From positions 51,529,393 to 51,593,392 of the forward strand of contig CM063501.1 of NCBI GenBank assembly GCA_032207245.1: a stretch of 64,000 nt of DNA, given 5' to 3'. This document shows positions 1 through 11,737 of the stretch, piece after piece. The position numbers were made by a program, and so were the translations under genes. Each line of letters opens with the position of its first letter. Position 1 is the stretch's first letter. Source of the DNA: Pardosa pseudoannulata (lineage: Eukaryota; Arthropoda; Arachnida; Araneae; Lycosidae). The notes below the pieces were generated by a model. That model saw nothing but the letters and a program-made list of their open reading frames with translations, was not told the origin of the DNA and ran no database searches.

Positions 1-1606
1 ATTTATGAGGAATGAAAAAGGGACTTGTTCGTATAGCTTTGCCATCCCAAGCATTTGAAATTGGTATTATATTAATATACACAGAAAAGAGTATAAAACT
101 GTATTTGAACTATAAAAAATATGAAACGTTCAGTAAACTTTTTCCAATATAGAACTACAATTTTTATCCAAGAAGTCAGAAGTAAGTTTTAAATTTTAGG
201 ATTGAAAATGATTCTTGCATTTTACGCTTACTATAAATTATACAACTTATTAACGAACCCTATATTATGATATTATCTCTGACACATATTAATCGAAAGA
301 AATTTTGAAAGTAAATTACGAATATTTTGATTGAATGTATGTAAGTAAACTTGGAAAGTCTATAATGATGGTGAAAAGCATTTAACAGGTTTTCTTAATA
401 TGAGACAAATAGTTGAAAATTCGTTTAAAAATAATTTTTAACCTATGTTTAAACTTACTTTAACCTGAGACACATAAATTTCATTTATAATGCCATCCAC
501 ATAAATAACATAATGGCTAAATATTGTTTATGAAACGCATGTGATACAGTATTAATACATGTTATAAATTCCAATTTCAATTAAAAAAAATATTTTTTCA
601 GTGAAAGCTAAAAAAGGAATAAATGAGTGTGTTTTTTAAAGCTTATTTTTTTTTAGTAAACAACGAAACATTTTTCTCATCTCAAGGTGAAAATAATGAC
701 CAAACATTCATATGAAATAAAAGTCATGTAGAGCACACTTCTCTATAATGAAACTGTTCAGACCTATGGAAATATTGTTATAGGCACCTTATGATTACAA
801 ACAGTTTGATCATTTACAAACCCATGGTTTATTTACAATATAACTTCTTGGATTGTATTTGGAGGTCTTATTTAACTTTATCCAATTAATTTAAAACACA
901 AATATTTATTTAAAAAAAATTGTTAACTTCTTGGTAATTTTGTATTGTTTAAATAAGTAATTCCGTGGAGCAAAAGAAAATATAGTTATAAAGAAGTTTT
1001 GAGTTATAGCCAAGGCCGTTACAGACAAGTACTATTCTACATTGAAAAATTAGAAACTCTATTTACAGTTTATTTTATTCTCAGTAGAAAACTGTACTAC
1101 AACAATGAAAAAAAAATTTCAAATCTACAATATCAAGATTTTACTTTAAAACATTCATCTTGCTAAATTCCACTTCCAATTTCATCTGAAAAACTTTAAA
1201 AATTTTTAAAGAAACATAAAAAAAGTGTGAAGTATAAAAAAGCAAGCAGACCTGAAAATTTAATTATAAACCTGTGTAAAATTCAATGATTTCGCTGGTT
1301 TATCTACGTTTTTACTTTAAAACTCTCATCCTAAATATTATTGATTTCTTCATTCAATCAATGATAGTTTCAGTAGTTGGTGCAGATTTGAGAAAAAATC
1401 AAATGAGTCGCATGAAGACACATAGTTGTAGGTAAACAAAACCGAAATCGCAAAGCTAATGAATGAGAATGAGTCGAGAGAGTGTGTTCATTCATGTAAA
1501 AAGGGAGCAGTGCACATGGGAAGTGTTGGTGTGATTTATGGAGGAGTTTCTCCTCACCCGATACAGCATTCCCAGCAGGCAAAGAGAAAAGCGGTAATCC
1601 ACTCAC
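1..1606. other. AT-rich non-coding DNA
   Basis: No conserved exon, RNA gene or complete mobile element is recognisable here. If the minus-strand exon at 1607-1679 is real, this is the first 1.6 kb of its first intron. Short open frames at 1370-1606 and 1459-1734 show no family signature. Confidence 0.4.
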
Positions 1607-1679
1607 CTAATCGTATAACACTTGGCAAACAACTCGAAGATCTTAGGAGGACCAGAAGAAACAAAACTGCTGTCAACAT
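1607..1679 (-). CDS. Putative first coding exon of an ionotropic glutamate receptor (kainate-like)
   Basis: Read on the minus strand from the ATG at 1679-1677, the exon encodes 24 residues plus one base. They are a short start, a strongly hydrophobic core (LTAVLFLLVLL), a polar SSSC segment resembling a signal-peptidase region, then LPSVIRLG. The exon stops after the first base of the glycine codon at a consensus donor, GTGAGT (minus strand, 1606-1601). A signal peptide followed closely by V-[IL]-R-[FIL]-G is how kainate and related ionotropic glutamate receptors begin, and from memory vertebrate GRIK genes also place their first intron at this glycine. Everything else would lie left of the window, so the call rests on one short exon. 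Alternatives are another secreted or membrane protein, or a chance open frame; the good donor, the phase and the GC-richer upstream DNA argue against chance. Confidence 0.45.
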
Positions 1680-1955
1680 GGCCCGGAGGATGAGGATGAT
1701 CCCTGTGCCGGCGGTAGGAACGAACTGTTCTTAATTTGGAACTCGTGGTTCCGCCATTGTACCTTGAGTGGGAGGGGTGGCCGGGGTGAGGGGACTCCCA
1801 CGCCGCACGTGAAATCGCGGTTGTTGTGTCACCGATAAGAATGTCTTTCTGAGGAGTTATTTAAAATGGCAGGATCCGGCATAGCTTATAAGGGATAGGA
1901 CTTACAAAGTTTAAAAAAAGCTGTTTATCAGAAGAGCACGAAAAGTTATCCTTAC
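1680..1955 (-). promoter_or_regulatory. GC-richer block upstream of the putative receptor exon
   Basis: This stretch is visibly richer in G, C and CpG than the surrounding AT-rich DNA and holds a CACGTG E-box near 1807. It lies directly upstream (minus strand) of the putative signal-peptide exon, which suits a 5' UTR and promoter. No TATA box or transcription start can be fixed by eye. Confidence 0.3.
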
Positions 1956-1967
1956 AAATATACGTTG

Positions 1968-2368
1968 TTGCCTTGTACCCCTTCGTTAAACCAAGCACGA
2001 TTGAGCCATATGTTACTCATATTAAAGAAAAGGGGTGCACTTTTCGCTTTAACGAGCATCTCAAAGGTGAAAGTACAACTTTTTGTTTCAGTGGGTCCTC
2101 GTAATTTTGAAGCAAGGACCAAGCAAAAGATCCATATGCTTGCTCTGCCACCCCAGGGTATGGATTGAGAATTTGTAGGACATTGTGAGCACGAACATAT
2201 TTTATGTACTCCAGTCCTTAAATACCTTTAACGTACACGGTGGATCTTAGGCGGTACCGTCGAGAGAGTGTCTCTCGAAGGTACCGTCTTAGGCCGGCTC
2301 GGGCTCTAAACCCGCAACCATCCAGTTACGAGAGCGTTATCTTTTCCGACTGAGCTACCGCGGCTTAG
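1968..2368 (-). mobile_element. tRNA-derived SINE, family B
   Basis: The element is bounded by a perfect 12 bp target duplication, AAATATACGTTG, at 1956-1967 and 2369-2380. Its head, at the right end on the minus strand (about 2295-2366), reads like a tRNA: GCCGCGGTAGCTCAGTCGG carries an A box, and the anticodon-like CTCGTAAC and a decayed B box follow. The head looks threonine-tRNA-like. A small hairpin built on GGTACC lies at about 2255-2287. The roughly 400 bp length is long for a SINE, so the body may be a composite. Confidence 0.7.
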
Positions 2369-2380
2369 AAATATACGTTG

Positions 2381-2907
2381 ACTGAATGTTATGGAACTTA
2401 TAAGTACCAAAAAGAGTACCGAGAGTGAGATTCACTACTAGGGATTGTGTGCGTAAGTTAGAGCGTGCACAGAATTTTTGAAGTACTCTCACGCAGGAGG
2501 GATGAAAAGTGCCTAGTAAAAAATATGAAAATATAATTGAAAAAGGAGCAAAGATTAAAGCTCAAGTGTTTCCGCATGGACAAATTTTATTACATTAGTA
2601 GCTGACTGGGTAATTTCAAAACTATAGACTAAAATTTTGGGGGGACAATGGGACTATAATTTTTAAGCTTTCAAATTGATAGATAAATTTAAAAAATTTG
2701 TCAAAAATCCGAAATAAAAGATTAATTAGCTTTTTAAATCTATTTTTGTCTTCATTAGGTGTTAGTTTTTTCTATAGTATGAAAATTTTGGTCGACCCAA
2801 TAAGTTTGGTTATTTTATTTGAACTAAACAGATATTAATTATATATTTGTTTTAATATTGTAAGGTAATCATTCTAATAAAGGTGACTCCCAGCATTTCT
2901 TGACGCA
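2381..2907. other. Non-coding DNA, nothing recognised
   Basis: AT-rich sequence between two SINE insertions. No coding or structural signal is visible. Confidence 0.4.
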
Positions 2908-2918
2908 ATAGCTGTAGA

Positions 2919-3093
2919 GCCGAATGATGGCATTGGTTAGGGTGCGGCCTTCGGTACCGGAGTTCGTTAGTTCCAATCCACAATGGCATGGATATTCGTA
3001 GCCGTTCAATTGGCTTTAAGCTGTAGGTCCCGTTCATAGACATCGTGTGCATAGACCATAGCTCTCCAAATCAAACCAAAATTAAACCAATCG
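2919..3093 (+). mobile_element. tRNA-derived SINE, family A
   Basis: This is a diverged copy of the commonest SINE in the window. Family A has a tRNA-like head with A box TGGCCGAATGG and B box GGTTCGAATCC, a middle block reading GTAGCCGTTCGGAATCGGC, and a tail of CCAAA repeats. Here the B box is mutated. Flanking direct repeats of 11 bp, atagctgtaga and atagctataaa (2908-2918 and 3094-3104), are a decayed target duplication. Confidence 0.75.
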
Positions 3094-3104
3094 ATAGCTA
3101 TAAA

Positions 3105-3682
3105 TTCGACACTGATAGTACCTTTTCCCTTTCGGAAAAGATCAAGATAGACTTGACAATATAAAATGCCATCGCATTCAAGAAATGAAGCAAAAATATC
3201 TGTCCTCTTTCACGTCTGAAAACAGATCCATGCATTCAAAACCTAACTTTCATTAAGTATCAGATAGAAAACAATGGGCAAAATTTAATCAATCTTCCGT
3301 ACAAACTCGTGGGAGAACTATTTTTAAGCAATTTTTTTCTCGAGATTTATTGTTGGGGCTGATTAGGAAGAAAAATCTCTACGTTAGAATAAAAGAAATG
3401 AAGGAGTTTAAAAGAAAGTAATCCTATTAGAAAATTCAATACGGGATCAAATTCATTCTTTCTTTGGGTGAAAGCTCAATTTCAATCAAGTGGAAAATGA
3501 AATTTTCTTCTTTTCTATATCAACTAAATAAAAAAAAATCGAGAATCATATCGGCTTTTCAAAGATAAACTGTTTTACTGGTATAAATTTGAAACTGATT
3601 GTTAAGTATAAGAAATAATATTTTTTTAATGTACCACGATTTCATTGATATCTTGACTCAGCTTACTTCAGCTTGTTACTAA
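3105..3682. other. Non-coding DNA, nothing recognised
   Basis: AT-rich interval between the SINE and the next transposon. No feature can be supported. Confidence 0.4.
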
Positions 3683-4103
3683 TATAGTGGACTCCGCTTA
3701 ATGTGTTAATGTTATCAATCGCTTATTGTTATCGAAATCACTTGGTTCCAATTTTCTCTATTCATTTGTATGTTAAAATTATCGCATTATGTGATCGTTA
3801 CATCGGTTAATGCGATCAGTTTTCGAACCTCATTTTAACTGGCAAAGGAATATTCACAACATATTCAGAAGGAACCCATTCTTTTCTTTTCCTTCTCTGT
3901 TGTCTGAATTTCCGAGAATTCTCCTCTTCAACCTAGGAAATAAGGAAAGAACAAGGAAGTGGGGGAATTACATTTTCCCAGAATTTTTCAGAAATACGCA
4001 CACCCTGCTGATAGTCAATAGTTGTCAGATAAGCAGAAGGCAACACATTATTATCGGAACTGAGAAGGAGCGTATTGACATTTTATGCCTTGCTCGTTTA
4101 CAT

Positions 4104-5158
4104 TGTAACGATCCGTTACATGACCCTAGCGAAAGAGGAGCGGAAGGTGACCTTTCGCAGAGGACAATTACGATTAGCGGCAAGTAGAAACGGGTGGTCC
4201 TCACAATACACGTTTGTGTACTAGGTCCCGGACTTAATTGAAAACTGTCCGTGTGCTGGAGCCAGCGCGTCTGAGATTTTGTGAGACTATTTGAGTGAAA
4301 AGACATGGGGAAATGATTATAAATTGATCTTCACTATAGTACCACATGTGTGCCCATTAGCGGTAGCGAAAAAGGAAAATAAGTTGTTTGGGTCGGCTGA
4401 TTTAAAGACGGCTTTTCGGCCACATCTGGAAACGGAACAGCTGATTCAGGCGGGAAGTGACCGCAAGATTGCATCATCCTGGTTCTGGAAGGTTCCAGAA
4501 GAATCGCGTGAAGGGAACCGAGACCGACATAAAAGAAGAGTGGCGGAGCCAAGACGAGGCCTTCTTCTTGAGAGCTTCTTCTTGAGAGTTGCTTTTGGAG
4601 CTGTTGTGTGGAGCTCGAGAGGAGTCCACTCGTCTCTCCGATTTCCGGAGTTTGCTTGTTTTAGAGACCGCCAGCGTCTCTGTTTGCTAAGAAGTCGACT
4701 TTCGACTTTGGGATCCCATTCCCATTATCTTACTATTTTTTTTTACTTCTTGCATAGAAGTAGGTCGCTGAGAGTGACCCTTGCTCTCATTTTGGATCGT
4801 CTTGCATCCCGAGTTTCCTCAACGAACTCCAGCTTGATACCCACTCTGAGCGTTTGAACCTTGGTTTGAAAGCCGACTGTACTAATCATCAGCCCGGAAG
4901 TTATAGTGTCAGTGTTTCGTACTGGCACTAATTAGCGAACTGTTCCACTGATTTAGAAGACCTAGCCACATTGTATCCACGCATCGTAATTGTGTGAATG
5001 TTATCTCAGCACGAGATACCAGAAGATTTAGAAATCTACTGAACCTGTACATAGCAATACATAATTTATTCACTTGAATAAAATATTTAGTCTAGAGTAA
5101 ATAGTTTTCTAGCCTGTTTCATTGACGACTTCGCCTACCACATCTCCAGTACGTTACA
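4104..5158 (+). mobile_element. Solo LTR of a retrotransposon
   Basis: The block begins TGTAAC and ends GTTACA, the short inverted repeat with TG...CA ends expected of an LTR. Four flanking bases are acat on the left and gcat on the right, a possible target duplication with one change. Its base composition is clearly richer in GC than its host. In promoter order it holds a heat-shock element (4483-4500), a TATA-like CATAAAAG (4528-4535) and an AATAAA signal at 5077-5082, about 80 bp before the 3' end. No internal retroelement sequence is attached, so recombination between two LTRs probably removed it. The superfamily is not determined. Open frames inside, for example 4291-4857, look incidental. 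Confidence 0.55.
4483..4535 (+). promoter_or_regulatory. Heat-shock element followed by a TATA-like box
   Basis: The 18 bases TTCTGGAAGGTTCCAGAA form four perfectly alternating heat-shock-factor units (TTC-2-GAA-2-TTC-2-GAA). CATAAAAG begins 27 bp later, differing from TATAAAAG in one base, which would place a start near 4560. The spacing is that of a heat-inducible promoter. It lies inside the solo LTR, so the likely role was stress-driven transcription of the retroelement. Confidence 0.6.
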
Positions 5159-5717
5159 GCATACAGCTTGAAGATATGGAAGCCAGAAAGCTAAATAATT
5201 TAACATAAAACAAAAGATCGAAATTTTAAATCGTTATGACAGGTTGATTATGATTACGAAGAATTTATCAATGCACTTCTTAGAAAAAAATTGTAGACAG
5301 TCAACAATTGATCAATTTTTTTTTAATTATGTATACAATTCTTATGTTTTAAAGGATAATATACAGTACTTAAATATAAGGTGTGTTTTTTCATTTTGTT
5401 TTGAAATTTAGTACTGGGTATTAAAGGGGGGGTTAATTTATCTAATTTTGCATATCGTTTATTGTTATCATTGTTATCAAAATCACGGTGTCACAAACTG
5501 ATCACATTAACCCTTTAACGGACAGTGGTTTCGGAGCGAAACCACCTGTTACATTCTTTCTCTGCATTTGAAAGACATAGGATGGGCTTTTAGGTTCTCT
5601 ATGTTTATGACAATTCCAACTCACAACAGAGAGTATACAAGAGCTCTATACTTCATTTGAAATATACGAGGCTAAACTTACTTTACCTGGAAAAGTCAGT
5701 AATACGATTTTTTTTAT

Positions 5718-6170
5718 TTATAAGCCCAAATAAATGTCTATCCAAACCACACTTTTAAATTGTTTATATTTGGTACAGTCTACTGTCTTTCAACACGAGT
5801 GTGAATAAGACCGAGACCAACATCTTAAGGCCGATTCCGAATTGCTACTTATAAGCCCAAACTGGTACTTATAAGCCCAAATAAATGTCTATCCAAACCG
5901 CACTTTTAAATTGTTTATATTTGGTACAGTCTACTGTCTTTCAACACGAGTGTGAATAAGACCGAGACCAACATCTTAAAGCCGATTCCGAATTGCTACT
6001 TATAAGCCCAAACTGGTACTTATAAGCCCAAATAAATGTCTATCCAAACCGCACTTTTAAATTGTTTATATTTGGTACAGTCTACTGTCTTTCAACACGA
6101 GTGTGAATAAGACCGAGACCAACATCTTAAGGCCGATTCCGAATTGCTACGAACATCCATACCTGCAGTT
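5718..6170. repeat. Three 151 bp tandem units derived from a SINE
   Basis: The phrase taagcccaaataaatg recurs at 5721, 5872 and 6023, an exact 151 bp period, with near-identical units. Each unit contains the 3' half of a family-A SINE on the minus strand (tctactgtctttcaacacga onward) joined to a short ttataagcccaaa motif that is itself duplicated. Only the last unit runs on into further SINE sequence (about 6145-6175), so one inserted SINE was amplified locally. Confidence 0.85.
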
Positions 6171-6203
6171 GGATTTTAACCGATGAATTCCGGTACCTAA
6201 AAG

Positions 6204-6390
6204 GCCGAACGATGGCCGAATAGTTAGGGTGCTATCCTTCGGAACCCGAGTTCGTGGGTTCGAATCCTACTATGGCATGGATGTTCGTAGCCGTTCGGAA
6301 TCGGCTTTAAGCAGTAGGTCCCGGTCTCATTAACCCTCGTGTTGCAAAAAGTAGACCGTAGCGCTCCAAAACCAATCAATCAAACCAACC
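6204..6390 (+). mobile_element. tRNA-derived SINE, family A
   Basis: A well-preserved copy with both polymerase III boxes: A-box region gatggccgaatagttagg and B-box ggttcgaatcc. It has the family middle block and ends in CCAAA/CAAACC repeats. It lies inside the TTAA-flanked element, next to the SINE-derived array of opposite orientation. Confidence 0.8.
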
Positions 6391-6870
6391 GGTACCTAAA
6401 AGCAGTGCTGTACTATATGGACATCGTTCGGCTGTAAATTGGTTAGTTTTTCTTTATCATACCCTTTTAAATAATAATCATTGTTCCCGCAGCTTAATTA
6501 AACCTTTAAAAGAGCATTTTCACTCCGCTGGATTTTGCATTGTAACCAACCCTTAAATTCCACCCCCTCAAAAAATGTAAAAAAATTATGCATTTATATT
6601 TAAAAAGTTTATAGATACCATTTATGAACTAATTTCATTAAATCCCAAAGAATTTATAATAGTGACGTTTAAAGGGTTAAGCGGAGTGCACTGTACTTCT
6701 ATATTTATAGAATTTTATTACATAGATAATCAGTTAAGTATACCTGCTCCATATTCAGAAATTTTGGGAACAATAAATGCATCTGTGTATAATACCTGGT
6801 AAAATTCGTCGGTATAGTAAAAATAAAATATTTCTTTTTTATACTAATCCAACTTAATCTTCTTACCGAG

Positions 6871-8247
6871 CAGTGGCGTGCGGTAGGTTTTCATACAGAG
6901 TGTGCAGAGAACATGGATTTTCCAATAAATCTTTAATTATTGAGACATCTGAGTTCTCCATTCTGAAACGGGTTATTTATTATGAATATAAATTTAAAGA
7001 ATACAATAAATAAAATATTTACCTACGAGTAGTCGAATTATAACTATAAAAACGGCTAAACTTATGAGAATTCTACTAACACTAAGGGAAAAATCATGTC
7101 TTTTGTTGTATTGTGTCATATCAGCTTCGAAAAAGCAACGCCTCGGGCTTCCACGGAAAACTTATATGTTCAGCAAACGTAGCACCACATGGTGCCCGTC
7201 GCTGCGGTGCCTCATCCGGATGCTCATGGGTGCCGAGAAACCGACGTCTATTCCACGTGCAGAGGAATTCCCTGCACGCTGGCACAATAGAGCGAAATGT
7301 TTCTTGTTCGGTCAATGGATTAAATTATATTTGGTTTGGTTTGGAGCGCTACGGTCTACTGTTTTGCACACGAGGGCTAATGAGACCGGGACCTACAGTT
7401 TAAAGCCGATTGTTCCATGTTCGTGGTTCCGAGTCTACCATTCGGCCATCGTTCGGCTAAATTATATTTATTAATTGTTTTTAACATTTGGAAATCATAT
7501 ATTCTGCGAAAAACATCTTGACAGTTTTTAAAAACAAAACCAGGGATATGGTGTTACAGATATAACTTATATACTGTCTGAAGACACAATGAATGGTAAA
7601 TTATGGACTGTTCTGTTAAAATTCGTTTCTTTAAAACAAAACAACATTGTTTTTCAGCTAATTATTTCAATAAATATAATACATCACCGAAATTAATTTA
7701 CCACACTACAACATTTCACTTTATATTGATGAAATACTTCTTTTACATTTCCATGAAAACAAAATCTTACAATATATAAATTTAAACATGAACCGTCTGC
7801 AAATTCGTGAGGCCAGTTAATCAGTTAAAAAACCAAAAGCGCTTCAGCACGTAAGTCCCCGCTCTAATACAACGCTTAATAAACCGTACCTGCGGATGAT
7901 TCTGAAGGCCAAGTGCAGGAAAAATAGCTGCAATTGCCTCAGTGCCATAGTATGCTGTTTTTCTCCAGTAGCCCATACATATAAAGCGTGATTTTCAATT
8001 TAGTGCGCAGTGCGTACACATCAGAACTTCCTATGTTCGTTTGCGCGCTACGTGGTGCAGCACCTAGTACCGCACGCGCTGCGGGAATACAAGCAAGCAA
8101 ATCAACATAATATTTGAATATATTATAAATAATATTTATTATATACCATATAAAGATAGGTAGACATAGATGCAGAAAATTATTGTCCCGCATAATTTTG
8201 CCAGGGTGAGCAATGCACACCCTGCACATATGGACCTCAAGCCACTG
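6871..8247. mobile_element. hAT-type DNA transposon, non-autonomous
   Basis: A perfect 8 bp target duplication, TTACCGAG (6863-6870 and 8248-8255), flanks ends CAGTGGCGTGCGGT and, inverted, CAGTGGCTTGAGGT. The 8 bp duplication and CAGTGGC start are typical of hAT elements. The 1.38 kb body has GC-rich subterminal blocks related as imperfect inverted repeats (near 7170-7250 and 8040-8090). No transposase frame is recognisable. A family-A SINE is inserted at 7333-7457. Confidence 0.85.
7333..7457 (-). mobile_element. tRNA-derived SINE, family A, internally deleted
   Basis: Flanked by a perfect 12 bp duplication TAAATTATATTT (7321-7332 and 7458-7469). It has the GGTTTGG tail complement and middle block, but the tRNA-like head is shortened. 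Nested inside the hAT element, so younger than it. Confidence 0.8.
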
Positions 8248-8255
8248 TTACCGAG

Positions 8256-9410
<1,155 letters not shown>

Positions 9411-10023
9411 TTGGATTTTTCAAATTAATATACATATAAAGAGATACTAAAAATAGATTTCTCATATAGTTTCAAACTCTTTATGCATAGATAATTTTTG
9501 CGCAATATAATTTACAATATTTATAAGAGATAAGCAAATTTTTTCTTTTAAAAAATACACTTTTTTGTCAATAAATTTTTATTCTCATGTTTTAACTTTT
9601 GAAATTATTTTTAACACCTTTGAAGTAATATGTTCTAACAGTTGGGGAAATATTTTTAATCCGTGGTCACTGAGATACGAAAGGTTAAATTCTGAAATTA
9701 CCAACAACTTCCATATGTATGCCAAAACTAAAAACTATTCATTTTGACTCTCTTGATAATTCTACCGTTGAGTAACTGAAAACAAAATTAAGAATTATTT
9801 TTTCGATCACGCTCGCTTGTGATGCTTCTAATATAAGTAATAAAAAATAATCTGATGTAGACAATTTTATTGTACGCCTATTAAATTATACACAATTTTA
9901 TATTTTTATTGTAATATAAATCATAAGAATTATCCTTTGTACTTTCCCATCAGGGTTCAATGTTAGTTTCTCAAGGTAATGGGCTGTACTGAGTTCAGCC
10001 GCAGCACTGATATCTAGTGAAGA
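9411..10023. other. Non-coding DNA, nothing recognised
   Basis: AT-rich interval. The short open frame at 9565-9747 shows no family signature. Confidence 0.4.
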
Positions 10024-10031
10024 CCTTCAAT

Positions 10032-10544
10032 CAGGGCCTGATTTCCGACAAGGCAAACAGGGCAAGCGCCCGGGACCCCAAATTAACTACCATTTCAAGT
10101 TAAAAATATGATGCATATGTCTGAAATTCAATCTCAATTCTCGACAATTTCTTCTTTTAGTTTTTGACTTATTCAGTATCATTAGAGAGCTTGTTCGCAA
10201 ATGTAAGTGCTGGCAAAAAAATGTAGAACACGCAGCTGCATTCTGTTTTAGGCAGGAAAATTCCTCTGGTAAAGACTTACAAAATTCTAATGTACGCTTT
10301 ACCTTCCAGAATTTTATTTTTGGAACATTTTTAGAATTTTACTTATTTCACGATTTTTCATTTTATATTAAACTAACATTATTTTACTAATTACAATGGT
10401 GAGTCAACTTTAAAGGCTCTTCGGGCCATAGTTTAAGCATCACTACATATAACAATCACCCTGTAGTCACCACCTGTGTTCGGCAGAGGGGGCTCCGAAT
10501 GAATGGGTTTGCCCTGGGCCCCCATTTCTGTAAGTCGGTCCCTG
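10032..10544. mobile_element. hAT-type MITE
   Basis: A perfect 8 bp duplication, CCTTCAAT (10024-10031 and 10545-10552), flanks a 513 bp element. The ends CAGGGCCTGATTTCCGAC and, inverted, CAGGGACCGACTTACAGA show hAT character. GC-rich arms of about 45 bp enclose an AT-rich centre. No transposase is encoded. Confidence 0.85.
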
Positions 10545-10552
10545 CCTTCAAT

Positions 10553-11737
10553 GTTAATATTCGCTACACTAAAATTTTTCGCTATTTCGTCAAAAGTTTT
10601 CATGTCTAAATCAATAGGCATCCATAAAAAGAGGTCAACCAAAACTGATATTGTTGGACTCTATCGGGAATGACTTAAAAGCTTTAATTATTATTAACTG
10701 GAAATCCAGGGCAAACCATTTCAAGCTCCACTTCAAGCCATTACCACCGTCTGGAGGGGGTATGGCTTATCGTGGTCGATGGTGGCAGACAATAATATAG
10801 CTTTGGTGGATGATGGCTTCGGAGGCGGTTTTTCTCCAAAGATCAAAGGCAGCCAGATGCGCAACTAAAGTGCACAGTAGACCTTATGGACGAATCCACG
10901 CGCTCGGCCCATTAAGTGGCACAGCGTGTGGATGCAACCAGTGAACCATCTTTCAAGGTCACCATCAGGAAGTGATGAACAATTGGCCATAGTGTGGAGG
11001 CTACATAAAAAGATGTCACGGCTGCCGAAGCTAAAGAGGTCGGAGAAAGTCTGGGTAAACTCCTTTATAGTCGAACCTCTTTACAAATCTAAATCAGAGT
11101 TATATATTATTTTTATATTTTACAAGGATTAATTTTTTTTATGCGTACATATTTAAACTTTATTCCACTTTTATATTTTCATATCCCAGTGCAAAATGAC
11201 ATTAACAATTACTTTCACATTATATGGAATTTTACATCTTACACAAAAATAGTAACTTTACTGCATTATTTCTATTATTTTAAATAAAATATTATTTATA
11301 TTTGTATTTAGGACTGATGTAACATTTATTTGTGCTTTTCTCAGTTTCATTTCAATCAGCACTCTATGTAACGTCAATCTTAATATATCGGATATTAACG
11401 CTGCCGGTCGACACCAGGTAGCTCTTGTGTCGACAACAATACAACAAAAGGATATCGATATAGCCCTACTGGACAGGAATTTTTAAGTCCATTTAAAAAA
11501 ATAATAAAATTATTTTTTTAATTTCCCTTTTATAACGAAATACCTGTATAGAGAAAAACCTTAGTGTAACGAGCTGAGAGTCGGAACCAGATGGCATTAC
11601 TTGAACACCGTTAGCTTAAGAAGCAAAACTAACTTTAAGTCTTTACATGAATGTGAAAACAATAATTGTGATGATGTATCGTACAATCAAAATAAAAAAT
11701 GAGTATAGTTTATAGTACGCCGCCTTCTTCTTCTTAG
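10553..11737. other. Unclassified DNA with a GC-richer block
   Basis: About 10700-11080 is richer in GC than its surroundings and looks like an old repeat, but I found neither termini nor a second copy here. The frame at 10926-11132 is not recognisable. Around 11300 there is a fragment of the host repeat also seen near 30365, 53470 and 58150 (tttgtatttagga...gtaacat). Confidence 0.4.

Larger units (their letters stand above)
5511..6676. mobile_element. TTAA-flanked (piggyBac-like) non-autonomous element
   Basis: TTAA at 5507-5510 and 6677-6680 flanks a segment with ends CCCTTTAACGG and, inverted, CCCTTTAAACG. TTAA targets with CCC...GGG ends fit the piggyBac group. There is no transposase. 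The interior carries a SINE-derived tandem array (5718-6170) and a family-A SINE in the opposite orientation. It is itself inserted close to the right end of the pogo-like element. Confidence 0.7.
3685..6693. mobile_element. pogo/Tc1-like element with two nested insertions
   Basis: The left end TAGTGGACTCCGCTTAATG matches the inverted right end, CAGTGCACTCCGCTTAATG, and both sit against a TA dinucleotide (3683-3684, 6694-6695), the Tc1/mariner target. Subterminal blocks also mirror each other (TTATTGTTATC near 3720 and 5460). The 3.0 kb span includes a solo LTR (4104-5158) and a TTAA-flanked element (5511-6676). Without them about 0.8 kb remains, with no transposase, so this is a non-autonomous copy. 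CAGTGGACTCC-type ends are common in pogo-like families. Confidence 0.75.

Noticed and set aside
1459..1734. 91-residue plus-strand frame overlapping the putative receptor exon
   Set aside because: No family signature. The opposite strand gives a signal peptide, a conserved motif and a consensus donor.
2295..2366. tRNA-Thr-like gene on the minus strand
   Set aside because: The stems do not pair well, the sequence continues into a 400 bp body, and a 12 bp target duplication encloses the whole. It is a SINE head.
4291..4857. 188-residue open frame in the GC-richer block
   Set aside because: It spans an LTR promoter (heat-shock element, TATA-like box) with no recognisable domain; composition alone explains its length.
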